Position numbers and translations under genes: made by a program. The notes under the pieces are model-generated. The model ran no database searches and was not told the DNA's origin. It saw only the letters and a program-made list of their open reading frames with translations. A stretch of 11,765 nucleotides of DNA from Mollicutes bacterium. GTDB taxonomy: Bacteria > Bacillota_I > Bacilli_A > Izemoplasmatales > Izemoplasmataceae. Where the stretch lies: assembly GCA_003559585.1 (NCBI GenBank), contig PWKX01000191.1:1-11765 (forward strand), in the 5' to 3' direction. Of the stretch, positions 8,266 to 11,765 are shown in pieces; position 1 is the stretch's first letter, and each line of letters starts with the position of its first letter.

Positions 8266-8294
8266 TAAAGGAGTCCGTACCCGGTTTTTCTACT
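8266..8294 (-). promoter_or_regulatory. Candidate regulatory motif upstream of the SusE/F-like gene (copy B)
   Basis: On the plus strand this reads TAAAGGA, 8 bases, CCGGTTTTTCTACT. On the transcribed (minus) strand it is AGTAGAAAAACCGG-N8-TCCTTTA. The same bipartite sequence with the same 8-base gap occurs upstream of the GH97 gene (11343-11371). It lies about 153-181 bases before the start at 8113. It could be a promoter element or an operator; its function is inference. Confidence 0.45.
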
Positions 8295-8297
8295 CAC

Positions 8298-8318
8298 GAA
8301 TTTTTAAATAAAAAATTC
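8298..8318. repeat. A/T-rich inverted repeat downstream of the sigma gene
   Basis: GAATTTTT (8298-8305), a 5-base loop and AAAAATTC (8311-8318) form a perfect 8-bp stem 27 bases after the sigma-factor stop. The stem is almost all A/T, so at most it is a weak terminator. It may instead be part of the promoter region of the SusE/F-like gene, since the candidate motif at 8266-8294 lies right beside it. Confidence 0.3.
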
Positions 8319-8344
8319 ATGCAAAACGAGCGCTATTCTGACCC

Positions 8345-8929
8345 TTATCGCCTCAGTTGTTTTCTAAGCAGCTCAATACCGCGCCAAACCAGGTTATACA
8401 CAGTCTTGATATTTACATTCATAATGGATGCGGCTTCTTCATATGTGATTTTCTCAAAATAAATGAAGAAAATGGCCTCTTTTTGTCGCAAAGGAAGGTG
8501 TTCAATGGCTTTGGTAATCCTGTTTTTGACCTCTTCCTCCGATTCATCCTGACGGTTATACTGATCCAGTGCCCTGCGGTTGAGTATGCCGGCAAGTCGT
8601 GCCAGCACCGGAGAGGCGTCCAGAACCATGCGGTTCTGCTCTTTTTGGAACACAGAGAGTTTTCTGCGCAGCGACCTCATCAGATAAAAGCGGATGTTAT
8701 CGGTCTGGCCAAGATGCATGCGTCTATTCCAAATCTCCACAAAAAGATCCTGGATGCCGTCTTTCACCGTTGCTTCATCCCGGCTGAAATGCATCCCGTA
8801 ATTGAACAAAGCATCTGCGTGATCTTCATAAATCCGGGCAAAGGCACCCCTGTTTCCGGATTTGAATAACTGCCAGAGCTGTTCGTCGGAAAGTTGGTTG
8901 AATTTTTCCAAAGGTATCATATATGCCAT
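8345..8929 (-). CDS. ECF-type RNA polymerase sigma factor (sigma-70 family)
   Basis: A 194-residue ECF sigma factor, a normal length for the group. Region 2 lies at about 26-93 (NRGAFARIYEDHADALFNYG, DGIQDLFVEIWNRRMHL, IRFYLMRSLRRKL) and contacts core polymerase and the -10 element. Region 4 is at about 136-190, with the helix-turn-helix ITYEEAASIMNVNIKTVYNL that reads the -35 element, followed by VWRGIELLRKQLRR. There is no region 1 or 3 and no extra C-terminal domain. The ATG at 8929 is preceded by a GGAAG-like sequence 7 bases away; a second in-frame ATG lies at 8920. The expected partner is the FecR protein at 5307-6452, but the genes are separated by the SusE/F-like gene, which is uncommon because sigma and fecR are usually adjacent. 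Its likely targets are this PUL's promoters and perhaps its own; this is inferred from context. Confidence 0.95.
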   Translation of the reverse strand: MAYMIPLEKFNQLSDEQLWQLFKSGNRGAFARIYEDHADALFNYGMHFSRDEATVKDGIQDLFVEIWNRRMHLGQTDNIRFYLMRSLRRKLSVFQKEQNRMVLDASPVLARLAGILNRRALDQYNRQDESEEEVKNRITKAIEHLPLRQKEAIFFIYFEKITYEEAASIMNVNIKTVYNLVWRGIELLRKQLRR

Positions 8930-9100
8930 AAAAGCGCTTCCCAGATAAGTCGGATGCCGCCCGGTTTTGTACTTTTTCCTGAACTCCCCGATTTCTCTGA
9001 TTGTAGCAAAGTACTCCGATTTAACTTAAAAAAATATGAGTGAGTAAAACATCGGAATGGTTCAGAGTAATGCGATAAAACTGGATACCAGGAATATGTT

Positions 9101-9145
9101 GGATTTTCCCGATGCCACATTTGCATCCGGAAATGATCCTTTTTT
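9101..9145 (+). terminator. Terminator-like hairpin just after the GH97 stop, T-tract on the plus strand
   Basis: GATGC (9111-9115) and GCATC (9123-9127) form the inner stem around a 7-base loop. It extends outward through TTCC/GGAA to GGAT (9101-9104) and ATCC (9136-9139), giving about 13 pairs with a mismatch and a small bulge. Six Ts (9140-9145) follow on the plus strand, the usual layout of an intrinsic terminator for plus-strand transcription. In the direction of the GH97 gene the hairpin begins 9 bases after the stop and has no U-tract. It may therefore stabilise or trim the 3' end rather than terminate cleanly, or it may block antisense transcription into GH97. Confidence 0.5.
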
Positions 9146-9148
9146 GAA

Positions 9149-11302
9149 TTACTGATTGCCCTCCACCGGCGTAAACCGGATCGCCTGTCCTCCTCCCGGG
9201 GCGAGCCGCAATGGTAAAGCCGTGTCGTGACCTACTATTTTTTCTTCAATGACGATGTCGTATGGATTCTTATTCCAGTCGGCATCGGTGCCGTCTCGGT
9301 AGATCTGCGCTTTCCAGGTTTTATCCGGATCCAGAAAATCGAGCGGTGCCATAAGTACCCGGCTGTTTTCATTGGACAAACTTCCCAGAAACCAGTCATC
9401 ACTGTTGCGATCCTTGCGGACGATGGTCACATAATTACCGATATCACCGTGCAACACCCGGGTGTCGTGCCAATCTGCCGGGACATCCCGAATAAACTGA
9501 AACGGTTCCGGATTGGCTTCGTAATTTTGCGGCAGATCGGCAGCCATCTGGAGCGGACTGTAGATAACCACATACAGTGCAAGCTCTTTGGCCAGTGTGT
9601 GATTGACCCGATTGTCTGGACGGTATTCATCATAATGAAGGTCGAAAATGCCCGGCGTGTAGTCGAACGGCCCGGAGAGCATCCGTGTAAACGGCATATA
9701 GGCCACATGATCGGGTGGGTTTCCACGTCCTTCATCCCAGAGATCCTCGGCATCCCCCCAGGCGTTATACTCCTGTCCGCGTGCCACTTCGCGGGTCATC
9801 AGATTGGGCCAGGTGCGCCGCAGACCAGTATCTTTAACTCCTTCGTGCACATTCAGCGCGATTTTGCGGGACGCAGCCAGTTCCACAACCCGCTGGTGAT
9901 GTTCCACCATAAACTGACCGTGATGCCACTCCCGCATGGGATTTCCGTCGTCATCGTACCAGATGATTTCGCGGCCGTGTCCCACATAACCGGTTTTCAC
10001 TCCCCGCACCCCCAGCTCCTCGTACATCGCAAACGCATCCTCCATCTGGTCTTCGTAATGCAGTACACTCGCGGAATTTTCGTGATGTCCCATAATGCGC
10101 ACATCCCGGTCACGAGCGTACTTTGCAACCCCTTCGATGTCAAAGCCTTCCACCGGTTCGGTAAAACTGAATACCGCTCCCTCCTCGTACCAGTTTTCAT
10201 CCCATCCGACATTCCATCCTTCGATCAGCACATGCGGAAAACCGTGTTTTGCAGCAAAATCGATATAGTGTTTGGCGTTTTCCGTGGTGGCGCCGTGATT
10301 CGGCCCGATGCCCCAGGTCGATTTATCCAGATGCATTTCCCACCAGATACCAATATATTTGGCAGGCTTGATCCAGGAAGTGTCTTCCAGCTTGTTGGGT
10401 TCGTTCAGGTTGAGGATCAGATACGAAGTAATCAGATCGCCGGGCTGATCTGCGGTCTGAAGGGTGCGCCACGGAGTTACCATCGGGGTATCTGTCCGGA
10501 CCAGCACGCCGTCAGCCCAGGGCATAAGATTGGCTTTCAGAGTGATGTGATGATCCTTACCGGAACTGTTGCGTCGGTTCTGATCGGAGGAATCGTTCCC
10601 TTTCTCTGACGAAATCCGCTCCAGCGTCATGGTGGAGTAGTCAACCAGCGCTGCTTCGTGAAAACTGAGATAGAGGCCGTCGTCGCTGCGCAGCGTCAGC
10701 GGAGTATGCACCGTGTCGATTTCGGATATCGGCGAGGTGCGGGTCAGGTACTCAAACCGGTTCCACTGATAGGCACCGATGTACCAGGCGGTGTAATCTT
10801 CCGTGAGTGTAAATTCGGTGCGCTCGTCCATAATGTGGATACGGTCGAGTCCGGGCTGTTCGGGGATTTCATAGCGAAAGCCGATTCCGTCATCATAAGC
10901 CCGGAAGACAATGGTCATGCGGGTCGATTCGGCATTGGCGTCCCCGAGATCCACCCTCAATTCGCGGTAGTGATTATCGATGTATTGCTTTTCCCCCCAA
11001 ACTTGCTCCCAGGTCTCCTCAAATTCGGATGTTTCCGATCCCAAAACCGTCAGATTCCGGTCAAAACCGGCCATTTGCCGAATTTCAAATCCGAGTCGTG
11101 ATGGTGCCAGAATCTGTTGTCCGATCCGGTCGACCGAGTAGTAAGGGATTCCTTCGTTCAGAAAAAAATGTATTTGGTGGATATCGCCGGGCGACGAAAC
11201 CGTGAGGGTTTCTGCGCGGGACTCACTGGAAGCTGCCATTGCGAAGCCAGGTAAAAAAGTGACCAATAGCAGCGCAAATAACGTATTGTAAAGCTTTATC
11301 AT
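9149..11302 (-). CDS. susB: GH97 alpha-glucosidase (SusB type, probably inverting)
   Basis: Periplasmic, calcium-dependent enzyme that cleaves alpha-glucosidic links of malto-oligosaccharides to release glucose. The product has 717 residues, typical for GH97, with a signal peptide (MIKLYNTLFALLLVTFLPGF, cleavage at AMA-AS near 23) and no lipobox. The N-terminal beta-sandwich covers about 30-290, the (beta/alpha)8 barrel about 315-590, and a C-terminal sheet domain the rest. Motifs include NRFEYLTRTSP (Glu184, candidate Ca ligand), PHVLIEGWNVGW, MGHHENSA (Glu408), GVKTGYVG, NVHEGVKDTG (Glu487), REVARGQEY (Glu505, Glu511) and GPFDYTPGIFD. The 18 and 6 residue spacings of Glu487, Glu505 and Glu511 equal those of SusB Glu508, Glu526 and Glu532. 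Gly438 follows GVKT where retaining members carry the Asp nucleophile, which favours the inverting type. The stretch after GYVG seems about 10 residues longer than I recall in SusB. It is transcribed separately, upstream of the sigma gene. Confidence 0.96.
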   Translation of the reverse strand: MIKLYNTLFALLLVTFLPGFAMAASSESRAETLTVSSPGDIHQIHFFLNEGIPYYSVDRIGQQILAPSRLGFEIRQMAGFDRNLTVLGSETSEFEETWEQVWGEKQYIDNHYRELRVDLGDANAESTRMTIVFRAYDDGIGFRYEIPEQPGLDRIHIMDERTEFTLTEDYTAWYIGAYQWNRFEYLTRTSPISEIDTVHTPLTLRSDDGLYLSFHEAALVDYSTMTLERISSEKGNDSSDQNRRNSSGKDHHITLKANLMPWADGVLVRTDTPMVTPWRTLQTADQPGDLITSYLILNLNEPNKLEDTSWIKPAKYIGIWWEMHLDKSTWGIGPNHGATTENAKHYIDFAAKHGFPHVLIEGWNVGWDENWYEEGAVFSFTEPVEGFDIEGVAKYARDRDVRIMGHHENSASVLHYEDQMEDAFAMYEELGVRGVKTGYVGHGREIIWYDDDGNPMREWHHGQFMVEHHQRVVELAASRKIALNVHEGVKDTGLRRTWPNLMTREVARGQEYNAWGDAEDLWDEGRGNPPDHVAYMPFTRMLSGPFDYTPGIFDLHYDEYRPDNRVNHTLAKELALYVVIYSPLQMAADLPQNYEANPEPFQFIRDVPADWHDTRVLHGDIGNYVTIVRKDRNSDDWFLGSLSNENSRVLMAPLDFLDPDKTWKAQIYRDGTDADWNKNPYDIVIEEKIVGHDTALPLRLAPGGGQAIRFTPVEGNQ

Positions 11303-11321
11303 GTAAATAATAGATTATTGA

Positions 11322-11338
11322 TTCACATACCATGTGAA
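11322..11338. promoter_or_regulatory. 17-bp palindrome in the GH97 leader
   Basis: TTCACAT-ACC-ATGTGAA is a perfect 7-bp inverted repeat with a 3-base centre, lying 20-36 bases before the GH97 ATG. It is the size of an operator for a dimeric helix-turn-helix repressor. In RNA it would be a short hairpin close to the start codon. No regulator gene that could bind it is visible in the window. Which role applies is inference. Confidence 0.4.
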
Positions 11339-11342
11339 AACA

Positions 11343-11371
11343 TAAAGGATAATCCATCCGATTTTTCTACT
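11343..11371 (-). promoter_or_regulatory. Candidate regulatory motif upstream of GH97 (copy A)
   Basis: The plus strand reads TAAAGGA, 8 bases, CCGATTTTTCTACT. It matches the copy at 8266-8294 in 20 of the 21 motif positions with the same gap, while the gap bases differ. It lies 41-69 bases upstream of the GH97 start, where a promoter or operator is expected. Confidence 0.5.
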
Positions 11372-11372
11372 T

Positions 11373-11406
11373 CAAAATATTTTTTTTTCGATGAGAGCGA
11401 TGTCAA
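11373..11406 (-). promoter_or_regulatory. Possible promoter of the GH97 gene
   Basis: On the minus strand TTGACA (11401-11406) is followed after 21 bases by TATTTTG (11373-11379). This is close to the Bacteroidota pattern of a TTG-containing -33 element and a TAnnTTTG -7 element, but the -7 box is one base short and the spacing is at the long end. An A-tract (11380-11389) fills part of the spacer. If real, transcription would begin inside the motif at 11343-11371. Confidence 0.3.
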
Positions 11407-11558
11407 TCAGATATAACCACTTTTATTAATCCGGATTACACTTATATGTTTTACGTTCCGTGGCCCTCCGGTATTCATTCCAAGTTTTCGTCTAAAAGCC
11501 TGCCCTGGATTGTCAGAAACTTTTTACAGAATCGGATTGCGGTGGTCGTCACCACATC

Positions 11559-11690
11559 CTAGAACAGTTCGGCGGCGATCCGGCTATGATGACCGGTCCC
11601 GTACTGACCACCATAACCGATATCACCGGAGTGAGTATCTATCCCGGCTTAAGTACCATGTTTCTGGCCAGTTTGATTGGAGGTTCCTGA
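11559..11690 (+). pseudogene. mgtE: Remnant of an MgtE-type magnesium transporter (C-terminal about 43 residues)
   Basis: The plus-strand frame ending at the TGA 11688-11690 encodes EQFGGDPAMM, TGPVLTTITDITG, VSIYPGLSTMFLASLIGGS. The pattern G.DPA....P..TT..D.TG..IY is that of the last transmembrane segments of MgtE transporters, including the Asp that lines the Mg pore. The stop falls about where MgtE proteins end, so the C-terminus looks intact. Upstream the frame has no plausible start and no room for the roughly 400 missing residues before the divergent GH97 leader. Hydrophobic residues in another frame (to 11562) hint at a frameshift or deletion. It reads as a decayed or truncated gene. 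The identification is from motif memory; the fragment is short. Confidence 0.6.
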
Positions 11691-11765
11691 TTGTGCATGC
11701 CGACAACCAGCCTTCATACATGGCATTGATCAGCCACAAGATGTCGATCATGATTGTGTTGACCG

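Larger units (their letters stand above)
11303..11765. other. Right-hand border region without an intact gene
   Basis: This stretch holds the GH97 leader and its candidate control sites (11322-11406), an A/T-rich segment to about 11450, and then a mgtE remnant on the plus strand. A 38-codon frame (11446-11562, plus) containing SLPWIVRNFLQNRIAVVV loosely recalls membrane-segment sequence of the same transporter, in a different frame from the C-terminal remnant; I do not trust it as a gene. After 11690 the plus strand can be read as FLIVHADNQPSYMALISHKM and onward to the window end in another frame. I do not recognise it. Confidence 0.5.

Noticed and set aside
8357..8869. 170-codon plus-strand frame opposite the sigma gene
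   Set aside because: It is a shadow of the sigma factor, whose regions 2 and 4 are clearly coded on the minus strand.
8917..9126. 69-codon minus-strand frame upstream of the sigma gene
   Set aside because: It overlaps the sigma start, has no recognisable domain and includes part of the hairpin region, so it is more likely the untranslated leader.
9227..10609. Long plus-strand reading frame (460 codons) inside the GH97 gene
   Set aside because: It is wholly antisense to a clear GH97 enzyme with intact catalytic motifs. Its translation has no recognisable domain and no ribosome site was evident; it reflects codon bias on the opposite strand.
11446..11562. 38-codon plus-strand frame starting MFYVPWPSG
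   Set aside because: It is too short, lacks a clear ribosome site, and probably belongs to the decayed transporter or to non-coding sequence.
1..11765. CRISPR arrays, tRNA or rRNA genes, insertion sequences and attachment sites
   Set aside because: Looked for by eye on both strands. No direct-repeat/spacer pattern, cloverleaf with a plausible anticodon arm, transposase motif or terminal inverted repeats were found.
1..11765. Frequent short words such as TCCGG and CCGGAT
   Set aside because: They are spread over coding sequence and fit favoured codons (for example CCG-GAT and TCC-GGA in the minus-strand genes). I did not count them against expectation.

Overview
The window looks like a polysaccharide utilisation locus (PUL) for an alpha-glucan (starch, glycogen or malto-oligosaccharides). 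It probably comes from a Bacteroidota-related phylum, most likely Balneolota or Rhodothermota. Two signals point there. One is a SusC/SusD pair with an ECF sigma factor and a FecR anti-sigma factor. The other is a type IX secretion sorting domain of the 'NYPNPFNPAT...' type, which I associate with Balneolota, Rhodothermota and Ignavibacteriota. Base composition looks mixed by eye (not counted). The phylum call is inference.

All intact genes lie on the minus strand, so the transcription order runs from high to low coordinates. The genes are: GH97 alpha-glucosidase (SusB type, 11302-9149); ECF sigma factor (8929-8345); a SusE/SusF-like starch-binding protein with three tandem binding domains and a C-terminal T9SS sorting domain (8113-6611); FecR-type anti-sigma factor (6452-5307); SusC transporter with an STN signalling domain (5286 or 5310 to 1873); SusD surface lipoprotein (1861-392); and the first 124 codons of a probable GH31 alpha-glucosidase that runs off the left edge (373-1). 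FecR, SusC, SusD and GH31 are tightly packed (a 4-base or 20-base junction, then 11 and 18 bases) and are probably one operon. GH97, the sigma gene and the SusE/F-like gene each have 150-460 bases upstream.

Proposed working: the SusE/F-like protein and SusD hold the glucan at the cell surface. SusC imports oligosaccharides with TonB energy. GH97 and probably GH31 release glucose from them. The SusC STN domain touches the FecR periplasmic region when substrate is bound, which frees the sigma factor to drive the locus. This trans-envelope regulation differs from the SusR-controlled starch locus of Bacteroides thetaiotaomicron.

Non-coding signals: a bipartite motif, TAAAGGA-N8-CCGRTTTTTCTACT (plus-strand reading), occurs with identical spacing upstream of both the GH97 and the SusE/F-like genes. 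A 17-bp palindrome lies just before the GH97 start. A strong hairpin follows the GH97 stop. The right end (11303-11765) carries no intact gene, but 11559-11690 on the plus strand encodes what looks like the C-terminus of an MgtE magnesium transporter, a gene remnant at the PUL border. I found no RNA genes, CRISPR arrays or insertion sequences.
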